NCBI RefSeq assembly: GCF_014205165.1
Contig: NZ_JACHMZ010000001.1
Coordinates: forward strand, 3,454,501-3,518,500
Reading direction: 5' to 3'
Source: Micromonospora carbonacea
Lineage (GTDB): Bacteria; Actinomycetota; Actinomycetes; Mycobacteriales; Micromonosporaceae
DNA: 64,000 nucleotides
This document shows positions 19,122 through 26,201 of this stretch, piece by piece. Within the stretch, counting starts at the first letter, position 1, and every line of letters starts with the position of its first letter. A program made the translations under genes and the position numbers. The notes under the pieces are model-generated. The model did not search any database. It was not told the DNA's origin and was given only the letters and a program-made list of their open reading frames with translations.

Positions 19122-20204
19122 GTGATCGAGATCGGCGCACGGGTCGACCTGCCCCACCCCACCGGCCGGGTCTGGCGCGCGTTGACGGACCCGACGCTGC
19201 TGGCCCGCTGGTACACCGAGGTCGAGCCCGCCGTCGGCCGGCCGGGCCGGCTGCTGCTCTACACGGCGGGGCTGCCCGGCTTCGACGCCGCCGTCGACGC
19301 GGAGGTGACCGAGCGGCGGGAGCCGGACGCGCTCGCCCTGCGCTGCCAGGAGGCCGGCCGGCGCACCCTGCTGAGCTGCGCCGTCACCCCCACCGCCGAG
19401 GGCTGCCGGCTGACGGTCCGCGAAGCCCTCGACCACGGCCCCTGGCCCGTCGAGCAGCGCGTGCGCCGCGAGCAGTTCTACCAGCAGGCGCTCACCGGCC
19501 GGCTGCCCGCCATCCTCGACTGGCTGGCGTTCCAGCAGGTCGACCTGCTCCGCGACCAGGGCCCGCCGACGGCCGAGATGCCGGTCGTCGAGGCGGCCGG
19601 CCCCGCGCCCCGGGCGCGCCGTCGGCGACGGGCCCCGCTGGTCGCGGCGCTCGGCGGTGGCGTGCTGGTCACCGGGCTCGCGACCTGGGCGCTGCTGCCC
19701 TCGGACCCGGACCGCGCCGCCGCCCCGGAACCGGCGACCGTCCCGCCCGTCGCGACCACCGCCGCCACCAGCGGTCCGCCCCGGGCCACCCCGACCGCCC
19801 GGCCCACCCGCGAGGCCACCCCCAGCGCCCGCCCGAGCCGCTCCGCCCCGCCCACGCCGTCGCGGACGCCCACCGCGGCCCCGACGCCGGCGACGCCCCT
19901 CGCCGCCCGGTACGAGACCGTGGACACCCGGTTCTTCGGCTACACCGGCGAGGTGGTCGTCGACAACGCGGCCGGCGCGGCGGCCCGCGACTGGACGGTG
20001 GTGCTCACCCTGCCCTCGGGCAGCACGATCGACGACGTCGAAGGCGGCGAGTGGGAGCAGGACGGCCGGTCCGTGACCATCACCGGGCCGGCGGTGCCAC
20101 CGGGCGGATCGCAGACCGTCCGGTTCGACGTCCGCGACGCCGACCCGTTCGTCAAGGCGCCCGAGGCGTGCGCGGTGGCGGACACCCCGTGCGCCGGCCT
20201 GTGA
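19122..20204 (+). CDS. SRPBCC (AHSA1-like) - transmembrane - CBM2-like fusion protein
   Basis: 360 residues with three parts. Residues 1-145 are an AHSA1/SRPBCC helix-grip domain (ARVDLPHPTGRVWRALTDPTLLARW ... LPAILDWLAFQQVD), normally a cytoplasmic hydrophobic-ligand or Hsp90-cofactor fold. One transmembrane helix follows a basic stretch (about 166-195), then a Thr/Pro-rich linker. The C-terminal 100 residues resemble a family 2 carbohydrate-binding module: GYTGEVVVDNAAGAAARDWTV, LPSGSTIDDV, VPPGGSQTVRF and a closing Cys pair. The topology would put SRPBCC inside and the CBM outside. The combination is unusual and its function is unknown. The next gene is convergent, 16 bp away. Confidence 0.8.
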   Translation: MIEIGARVDLPHPTGRVWRALTDPTLLARWYTEVEPAVGRPGRLLLYTAGLPGFDAAVDAEVTERREPDALALRCQEAGRRTLLSCAVTPTAEGCRLTVREALDHGPWPVEQRVRREQFYQQALTGRLPAILDWLAFQQVDLLRDQGPPTAEMPVVEAAGPAPRARRRRRAPLVAALGGGVLVTGLATWALLPSDPDRAAAPEPATVPPVATTAATSGPPRATPTARPTREATPSARPSRSAPPTPSRTPTAAPTPATPLAARYETVDTRFFGYTGEVVVDNAAGAAARDWTVVLTLPSGSTIDDVEGGEWEQDGRSVTITGPAVPPGGSQTVRFDVRDADPFVKAPEACAVADTPCAGL

Positions 20205-20220
20205 CGGTCACCGGGGCGGA

Positions 20221-22650
20221 TCACCGGAAGGGCCGGCCCCGGCCCAGGGCGTCGGCGTACCCCCAGCGGCCCCGGATGTCGAGCAGCTCGATCTGGCCCA
20301 TCTCCTCCGGCACCCCGGCGTCGACCGCCAGGTGGTCGTTGTGGGGTTCGAGGCCGAGCAGCGCGCGCAGCAGCAGCAGCGGCGCCCCGGCGGAGGGCGC
20401 GTACGGGTTGTCGGTGAAGTGGTGCGGCACGGGCACCCGGGTGACGGCCCGGTCGTAGCCGGCGAAGTACGGGGGCAGCGCGCCCTCGAAGTGCTGTCCC
20501 GCCTCCAGCAGCGCCAGCGCGATCCGGGCCGCCTCCTGGCGGAAGCCGTAGCGGCGCAGCCCCCAGACGATGAGGGAGTTGTCCGCCGGCCAGATCGCGC
20601 CGGTGTGGTGGCCCAGCGGATTGAACTGCCCCTCGGTGCTGGCCAGGGTGCGCACCCCCCAGCCGGAGAACAGGGCCGGCCCGAGGAGGTGGCCCACCAC
20701 GCCCGCGGCGCGTTCCGGCGCGACGATCCCGCTCCACAGCAGGTGCCCGAGGTTGGACGCCAGCGCGTCGACCCGCTGGCCGTCGGCCTGCAACGCCAGC
20801 GCGTAGCAGCCCCGGTCGGGCATCCAGAAGTCCCGGTCGAACCGCTCCCGCAGGGCGACGGCGTCGCGTTCGAGCCGGTCGGCGTAGGCCGGGTCGTTCC
20901 AGAACAGCCGGGCCATCCGGGCCGCCCGCAGCCGGGCGTCGTAGGCGTACCCCTGGATCTCGCAGATCGCCTGCGGGTAGCTGGCGAGCCGGCCGTCGCG
21001 GAAGCAGATGGCCTGCGCCGAGTTGCGCCAGCTCTCGTTGACCGGCCCGGCCCGGCGCTGCCGGCGGCTGGACCAGACGTAGCCGTCGCCGACCGCGTCG
21101 GCGTAGTCGTCGAGCCAGCCGATCGCGGCGCGGACCTCGAACTCGTAGCGGCGGACCAGCTCGGCGTCGCCGGTCCAGCGTTCGTACTCGTCGAGCAGGA
21201 TGACGAACAGCGGCGTGGTGTCGGCGGCGGAGAAGTCGGTCGCGTCGGGGGTGTCGGCGAAGGCGGCCGACTCGCCGTAGCGGCTCTCCTGGACGATCCG
21301 GCCCGGCTGCTCGCCGCGGAACGGGTCCATCCGGGCGCCCTGGCTCAGCGCCAGGATCCGCAGCGTGCTCACGGCCCGGTGCGGCAGGAACGGCAGCACC
21401 TGGAGGCTGCTGACCAGGCTCTCCCGGCCGAGCAGGGTCATCGACCAGGGCAGGCCGGTGGCGGGCAGCCGGTCGCGGTAGTTGAGGCCCGGGTAGTACA
21501 GGGCGGCCAGGTCGCGCACGCTGCGCCGGTACGCCTCGGCCAGCGGCCCGTGGTCGGCGCGCAGCTCGGGCACCCCGGCGACGATCTCGTCGATCTCCCG
21601 GCCGGCCTCGGCGCGGGACCGGTGGATGGAGCTGCGCAGCCGTTCCCGCAGGTCCCGTCGGCGCAGGTCCCGCACCAGGGTCAGCACGCGCAGCCGGACC
21701 GTCCAGGTGTCGTGCGGGGCGACGGAGACCGCGAAGGAGAATCCGCGCTCGTCGACGCTGGCGGGCGCGCTGGCCGAGACGACCGTCTCCCGGTGCAGGG
21801 TGTGTCTGCGGTAGTGCAGCCGCAGCGAGCTGCCGTCGATCGTGGTGGTCACCTCGCGGGCCCGGCGCAGGCCGTCGCGGATGTCCTGCACCTCCGCGAA
21901 GTCCGCCCCGACGTCCAGCCGGACGGTGTACCGCACCGGGTCCGCACCGTAGTTGAACAGGGTGACCTCCTCCTCGAAGGCCTCCCCCACGAAGCGGTGC
22001 CGCAGGATCGACGTGGTGGCGTTGACGTAGTGGGTGGGCTCGCCGGGCACCAGGGCGAACTTCGACTCGAAGGAGCGCACGTCGTCGATCGACAGTTCGG
22101 TGAGTCGTTCCCCGTCGAGGCTCAGCCGCCAGGTCGACAGGAAGCGGGTGTCGAAGAAGAAGAGGCCGAGCGGGGTGACCGGTTCGGCCACGACGTCCCC
22201 GTTGCGGGAGCTGATCATGAACATGTTGCCGTAGAAGATGCTGGTCGTGTCGTGCGACCCGACGCCGTCGCGCTCGACGTCGGGCAGCACGTCGGCGCCC
22301 GGTCCGGTGGCACGGCTGTCGGCGCGGACGGGCAGCAGCCGGCGGAAGACCAGGAACAACGGCAGGTCGCCCTCGACGGACACCACGCCGCGAAAGAGCA
22401 TCGCCACGCTGTGGTCGGCGCCGGCGACCAGCCGTTCGAACGTCTCGGGCCGCATCTCCACCAGGCAGTCCGGGTCGTGGCCGTGGCGGGCCACCCGGGC
22501 CCGCCCGCCGTCGAGGGTGACGAACCAGGTGCTGGTCGACCCGTCGTCGGTGACGAAGCGGAACGCGATGAGCCCGGTGGGCGTGGTGGGCAGTCGGCCC
22601 CGGGACGCCTCCGGGAGGCCGGTGAAGAACCGGTCGAGTTCCGCGCTCAC
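20221..22650 (-). CDS. Amylo-alpha-1,6-glucosidase-type protein with N-terminal SCP2-like domain
   Basis: 809 residues. The core (about 125-790) is a glycogen-debranching N-terminal bis domain followed by an (alpha/alpha)6 glucosidase barrel. Marker stretches are IFYGNMFMISSRNGDVV, FFFDTRFLSTW, NYRDRLPATGLPWSMTLLGRES, EIQGYAYDA and LGHHTGAIWPADNSLI. Residues 1-105 look like an SCP2 sterol-carrier fold: TGLIAFRFVTDDG, WFVTLDGGRARVA, DCLVEMRPETFERLVAG and RGVVSVEGDL. That domain is not part of the usual enzyme. Probable role: hydrolysis of alpha-linked glucan branches or trehalose-like glycosides inside the cell. It starts with GTG. A regulatory region is shared with the divergent hydrolase. 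Confidence 0.85.
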   Translation of the reverse strand: MSAELDRFFTGLPEASRGRLPTTPTGLIAFRFVTDDGSTSTWFVTLDGGRARVARHGHDPDCLVEMRPETFERLVAGADHSVAMLFRGVVSVEGDLPLFLVFRRLLPVRADSRATGPGADVLPDVERDGVGSHDTTSIFYGNMFMISSRNGDVVAEPVTPLGLFFFDTRFLSTWRLSLDGERLTELSIDDVRSFESKFALVPGEPTHYVNATTSILRHRFVGEAFEEEVTLFNYGADPVRYTVRLDVGADFAEVQDIRDGLRRAREVTTTIDGSSLRLHYRRHTLHRETVVSASAPASVDERGFSFAVSVAPHDTWTVRLRVLTLVRDLRRRDLRERLRSSIHRSRAEAGREIDEIVAGVPELRADHGPLAEAYRRSVRDLAALYYPGLNYRDRLPATGLPWSMTLLGRESLVSSLQVLPFLPHRAVSTLRILALSQGARMDPFRGEQPGRIVQESRYGESAAFADTPDATDFSAADTTPLFVILLDEYERWTGDAELVRRYEFEVRAAIGWLDDYADAVGDGYVWSSRRQRRAGPVNESWRNSAQAICFRDGRLASYPQAICEIQGYAYDARLRAARMARLFWNDPAYADRLERDAVALRERFDRDFWMPDRGCYALALQADGQRVDALASNLGHLLWSGIVAPERAAGVVGHLLGPALFSGWGVRTLASTEGQFNPLGHHTGAIWPADNSLIVWGLRRYGFRQEAARIALALLEAGQHFEGALPPYFAGYDRAVTRVPVPHHFTDNPYAPSAGAPLLLLRALLGLEPHNDHLAVDAGVPEEMGQIELLDIRGRWGYADALGRGRPFR

Positions 22651-22805
22651 GGGGCGCTCCTGTCACCACGCACCCGCACACCCCTTCCGCTATAGCTGAC
22701 GAAACGGATGTAATGGCACGAAGGCCACAGTACGCTATGGCGGCCCGCGACGGCCGCGCTTCAGTGGAACGAGAAGCTCATCCACCCACCGCCCGGGAGG
22801 GCCCG

Positions 22806-23591
22806 ATGACCGACCGACACACCGCCGCCGGGATGCGCTACTGGACGTACGGACGCGGCCGGCGCGACACGTTTCTGCTGGTGCACGGCTGGTGCTGCGA
22901 CCACCGGTTCATGGAGCCGGTCGCCCGGCACCTGGCCGGCCGACCCGCCCGGGTGATCGCGGTCGACATGCCGGGGCACGGGCAGAGCCCGCCGCCGCCC
23001 GAGGGCTACGGCGTGGAGCAGCTCGCCGCCCGGCTCCGGGCCCTGGCCGCCGAGCTCGACCTGCGGCGGGTGGTCGTGATCGGGCACAGCCTGGGCGGGG
23101 TCTGGTCGCTCGCCGCCGCCGCCGGCGACCGGGACCGCTTCGCCGGCCTGGTCATGCTCGACTCCGCCGTGGCCGGGCCGCCGGGTGCCGCCGGCGCGAT
23201 CGAGGAGATCGCCCGGTCGCTGCGCGACGACACCACCGGCGCGGTCCGGGAGTCGATCGTCCGGTCGTACTTCCTGCCGCAGTCCGACCCCCGGCTGGTG
23301 GAGTGGGTGGTCTCGGCCATGGCGCGCCCGTCCACCGAGGTCGCGTACGCGCCGATCGCCGCCCTGGCCGCGTTCGTCGGCGACGGCGGCGACGAGGCGG
23401 CCCTGACCCGGTGGGACCGCCCGCTGCTCCTGGTCGGCAGCAACGCGCCGTTCGCCGACTACGCCCGGCTCGCCCGGCTGGCCCCGCAGGCGAACATCGG
23501 CCAGGCCGCCGGCTCGGGGCACTTCGTCCAGCTCGAGGTGCCGGACCAGGTCAACGCGATGATCGACCGGCACCTGGAGCTCAACGGCTGA
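22806..23591 (+). CDS. Alpha/beta hydrolase
   Basis: 261 residues. The alpha/beta hydrolase core is complete: oxyanion motif HGWCCD, nucleophile Ser in GHSLGG, a C-terminal acidic residue, and the catalytic His in GSGHFVQLE. It resembles small-molecule esterases and lactonases, with no specific family signature. I use the ATG at 22806 because GGGAGG lies upstream, dropping 31 codons of a longer frame. It is transcribed divergently from the debranching-type gene. Confidence 0.85.
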   Translation: MTDRHTAAGMRYWTYGRGRRDTFLLVHGWCCDHRFMEPVARHLAGRPARVIAVDMPGHGQSPPPPEGYGVEQLAARLRALAAELDLRRVVVIGHSLGGVWSLAAAAGDRDRFAGLVMLDSAVAGPPGAAGAIEEIARSLRDDTTGAVRESIVRSYFLPQSDPRLVEWVVSAMARPSTEVAYAPIAALAAFVGDGGDEAALTRWDRPLLLVGSNAPFADYARLARLAPQANIGQAAGSGHFVQLEVPDQVNAMIDRHLELNG

Positions 23592-23596
23592 CCAGC

Positions 23597-23620
23597 ACCG
23601 GCGGGGCCGGCCCGCCCGGT
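23597..23620. terminator. Imperfect hairpin between convergent hydrolase and rpsD genes
   Basis: ACCGGCGGG pairs with CCCGCCCGGT with one bulged C. It sits in the 28-bp gap of the convergent pair. Confidence 0.4.
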
Positions 23621-24231
23621 CAGCGGGAGTAGTGCTCGACGACGAGCTGCTCGTCGCAGATCACCGGCACCTCGGCCCGCCGGGGCAGCCGGGTGAGCCG
23701 GGCGGCGAGGCCCGCCAGGTCGACGTCGAGGTACGGCGCGGGCCGCTGCGGCGCGTGCGCTCCCCCGGCGGCGACCAGGAACGGCGTCTTGCCCCGGCTG
23801 CGCGCGGCCACCGCGATCTCGTCGCCGGGGCGCAGCCGCGCCGACGGACGGTCCACCCGGCGGCCGTTGACGGTCAGGTGCTGGTGGGTGACGAGCTGCC
23901 GGGCCTGGTAGATGGTGCGGGCGAACCCCGCGCGCAGCACGAGGGCGTCGAGCCGGGTCTCCAGGTCGACGACGAGCTCCTCGCCGGTCTTGCCCGGCCG
24001 GCGCGCCGCCCGGTCGAACGCCCGCCGCAGCTGCCCCTCCCGCAGGTCGTACTGCGCCTTGAGGCGCTGCTTCTCCAGCAGCCGGACCTTGTAGTCGCTG
24101 TCCTTGGTCCGGGCCCGGCCGTGGTCCCCGGGCGGGAACGGGCGGCGCTCCAGGTACCGCACGCACTTGGGGGTCAGGGCGATGCCGAGGCGGCGCGACC
24201 GCTTGGCCTTGGGGCGGGACTGATTCATCAT
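23620..24231 (-). CDS. rpsD: 30S ribosomal protein S4
   Basis: 203 residues, full length. It follows the Streptomyces-type solitary S4: [55 protein letters not shown] and the C-terminal [14 protein letters not shown]. An S4 RNA-binding domain lies about 95-155 ([37 protein letters not shown]). It lacks zinc-binding cysteines, with a single Cys23. It stands outside any ribosomal operon and behind an iron-box-like sequence. It may be the only S4 of the genome, as in Streptomyces, or a second copy; this cannot be decided here. A second ATG three bases on is an equally good start. Confidence 0.95.
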   Translation of the reverse strand: MMNQSRPKAKRSRRLGIALTPKCVRYLERRPFPPGDHGRARTKDSDYKVRLLEKQRLKAQYDLREGQLRRAFDRAARRPGKTGEELVVDLETRLDALVLRAGFARTIYQARQLVTHQHLTVNGRRVDRPSARLRPGDEIAVAARSRGKTPFLVAAGGAHAPQRPAPYLDVDLAGLAARLTRLPRRAEVPVICDEQLVVEHYSR

Positions 24232-24243
24232 CTGCCTCTCAGG

Positions 24244-24262
24244 TAAGGTAAGCCTAACCTAA
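24244..24262. promoter_or_regulatory. Iron-box-like site (IdeR/DmdR/DtxR type)
   Basis: TAAGGTAAGCCTAACCTAA matches 17 of 19 positions of the DtxR/IdeR consensus TTAGGTTAGSCTAACCTAA. It lies between the divergent rpsD and DUF2470 starts and ends two bases before the latter's AGGAGG Shine-Dalgarno site. Occupancy by iron-loaded IdeR should block at least the DUF2470 gene. Confidence 0.7.
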
Positions 24263-24274
24263 TAGGAGGTGCAG

Positions 24275-25009
24275 ATGTCGGGCAACATCCCCCCGGCCAC
24301 CGTCGCGGTGGCCGCCGGCACACCGGCCGAGCGGCTGCGTACCCTGCTCGTTGCCGCCGACTCGGTGACGCTGCTGACCCCGACACACCGGGCCGAGCTC
24401 ACCGGCCGGCACCGGGTGGGCCCCGACGGCCGGCTCCGCGTCGAGCTGCCGGCCGACTCCGGCGCGGCCCGGGAGCTGGCCCGGGAGGGGGACCTGCCCG
24501 CCGTCGTGCACGCGGCGGACCTCGCCCCGGTCCCGATGCCCGACCGGGTACGCGGCCGGGCCACCCTCACCGGCTGGCTGACCGTCGAGGGGCTGCGCGG
24601 CCGGCGGCCCGACCTCGTCGCGGTGCTGCACCTCGCCACGGCCGGGATCACCGACACCGGCGGCACCACCCCGGTCGACCCGGACGCGTTCGCCACGGCC
24701 CGCCCCGACCCGCTCGCCCCCGCCGAGACGGAGCTGCTGCGTCGCCTCGCCACCGACGCGAGCACCGTGGAACAGCTCACCGGGCTGGTCCCCGCGCGGC
24801 TGCGGCCGGCCGACGCCCGGATCCACCTGCTGCGGCTGGACCGCGCCGGCATCGTCCTGCGGGTGCAGGCCCCCGCCGGGTCCACCGCGCGTGCGCACGA
24901 CGTGCGACTGCCCTTCGCCCGGCCGCTGCGCGACCCAGACCAGCTCGACGCGCGCCTCGACGCGCTGCTCGGCCGGCCACCGCGCCGCGCCCTGCGCACC
25001 CGGGGGTGA
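24275..25009 (+). CDS. DUF2470-domain protein, probable iron-regulated haem-utilisation type
   Basis: 244 residues. The C-terminus (about 150-235) fits DUF2470: LLRLDRAGIVLRVQ, HDVRLPFARPLRDPDQLDARLDALL. The N-terminal half resembles the split-barrel flavin/haem-binding fold of HugZ-like proteins (PTHRAELTGRHRVGPDGRLRVELP ... RVRGRATLTGWLTVEG). HugZ-type proteins take part in haem iron release, which suits the iron-box upstream. A perfect AGGAGG, five bases before the ATG at 24275, decides the start over an in-frame GTG at 24269. Haem binding is inference. Confidence 0.8.
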   Translation: MSGNIPPATVAVAAGTPAERLRTLLVAADSVTLLTPTHRAELTGRHRVGPDGRLRVELPADSGAARELAREGDLPAVVHAADLAPVPMPDRVRGRATLTGWLTVEGLRGRRPDLVAVLHLATAGITDTGGTTPVDPDAFATARPDPLAPAETELLRRLATDASTVEQLTGLVPARLRPADARIHLLRLDRAGIVLRVQAPAGSTARAHDVRLPFARPLRDPDQLDARLDALLGRPPRRALRTRG

Positions 25010-25056
25010 GGGTCCACGCCCGACCGCCGGTGGCGGGCGTCGGTCATGCTCGAAGG

Positions 25057-25437
25057 GTGATTCGCTTTCTGTTGAACGTATTGTGGCTCGTCTTCGGCGG
25101 CGGGATCGTCCTGGCCCTCGGGTACGGGATCGCGGCGCTGATCTGCTTCGTGCTGGTCGTCACGATCCCGTTCGGCGTCGCGTCGCTGCGGCTGGCCAGC
25201 TACTCGCTGTGGCCCTTCGGCCGGACGGTGGTGCCGAAGCCGGGCGCGGGCGTCGGCTCCGGTCTGGCCAACGTGCTGTGGGTGGTGCTCGCGGGCTGGT
25301 GGCTGGCCCTGTCGCACATCGTCGCCGGCGTCGCCCTCTGCGTCACGATCATCGGCATCCCGTTCGGGATCGCCAACTTCAAGCTCGTCCCCGCCGCGTT
25401 CTGGCCCCTGGGGCGGGAGGTCGTCGACGCGCCGTAG
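25057..25437 (+). CDS. YccF-family inner-membrane protein
   Basis: 126 residues, two tandem YccF repeats. Each has a hydrophobic hairpin ending in a conserved turn: FVLVVTIPFGVASLRLASYSLWPFGR and LCVTIIGIPFGIANFKLVPAAFWPLGR. The family is widespread and its function unknown. The GTG at 25057 fits the normal length, and homologues begin at this VIRFLLNVLWL. No clear Shine-Dalgarno site is present, and CATGCT ends six bases before the GTG, so it may be leaderless. Confidence 0.88.
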   Translation: MIRFLLNVLWLVFGGGIVLALGYGIAALICFVLVVTIPFGVASLRLASYSLWPFGRTVVPKPGAGVGSGLANVLWVVLAGWWLALSHIVAGVALCVTIIGIPFGIANFKLVPAAFWPLGREVVDAP

Positions 25438-25472
25438 CCGCCGGATCGTCGGCCGGCCCCGAGGAGCGCGAC

Positions 25473-25489
25473 GCCGCCGAGCCGGCGGC
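25473..25489. terminator. Hairpin between convergent yccF-like and kdpE genes
   Basis: GCCGCCG-AGC-CGGCGGC has perfect 7-bp arms and a 3-base loop, within the 77-bp convergent gap. Confidence 0.5.
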
Positions 25490-25514
25490 CCGGCAATGAC
25501 CTGCGCCGTCGGGG

Positions 25515-26201
25515 TCAGGGGCGGTAGCGGTAGCCCATGCCCGGTTCGGTGATCAGGTGCCGGGGCCGGGCCGGGTCGTCCTCCAGCTTGCGCCGCAGTT
25601 GGGCCATGTACTGCCGCAGGTAGTTGGTTTCGTTCTGGTATTCCGGTCCCCACACGTCGTGCAGCAGCTGCCGCTGGCTGACCAGCTTGCCGGGGTGGCG
25701 CAGCAGCTTGTCGAGCACCGCCCACTGGGTGGGGGTGAGCCGCACCGGCGCGCCGTCGTCGCGGGTGACCGTGCGGTCGACCAGGTCGACCGTGTGCCGC
25801 CCCACCCGCGGGGCCGGGGTCGCGCCGTCCGCCGACGGGGTGGCGAGGCGGCGGGTGACGGCGCGGATGCGGGCGAGCAGTTCGTCGACGCCGAAGGGCT
25901 TGGTGACGTAGTCGTCGGCGCCCGCGTCGAGGGCGGCGACCTTGTCCTCGCTGCCGGCCCGGCCCGACAGCACGATGATCGGCACGCTCGTCCACCCGCG
26001 CAGGCCCCGGATCACCTCCACGCCGTCGAGGTCGGGCAGCCCGAGGTCGAGCACCACCAGGTCCGGCGGGTGGGCGGCGGCGGCCTTCAACACGGCCGTG
26101 CCCGTCTCGGCGACCCGCACGTCATAGCCGCGGGCACGCAGGTTGATGCGCAGCGCGCGCAGGATCTGGGGCTCGTCGTCGACGACGAGGATGCGGCTCA
26201 T
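25515..26201 (-). CDS. kdpE: KdpE response regulator
   Basis: 228 residues, OmpR/PhoB family. The receiver domain (1-118) has phosphoacceptor Asp in VVLDLGLPDLDG and the KPFGVDELLAR lysine. The winged-helix output domain (about 130-228) ends with ETNYLRQYMAQLRRKLEDDPARPRHLITEPGMGYRY, diagnostic of KdpE. It activates kdpFABC under K+ limitation. The ATG overlaps the kdpD stop (ATGA), so the pair is coupled. Confidence 0.96.
   Translation of the reverse strand: MSRILVVDDEPQILRALRINLRARGYDVRVAETGTAVLKAAAAHPPDLVVLDLGLPDLDGVEVIRGLRGWTSVPIIVLSGRAGSEDKVAALDAGADDYVTKPFGVDELLARIRAVTRRLATPSADGATPAPRVGRHTVDLVDRTVTRDDGAPVRLTPTQWAVLDKLLRHPGKLVSQRQLLHDVWGPEYQNETNYLRQYMAQLRRKLEDDPARPRHLITEPGMGYRYRP

Noticed and set aside
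24244..24262. Zur (zinc) box explanation for the rpsD upstream site
   Set aside because: Zur sites in actinomycetes are AT-rich (TGAAAATGATTTTCA-like). The sequence here fits the DtxR/IdeR iron box far better, and this S4 has no zinc-ribbon cysteines.
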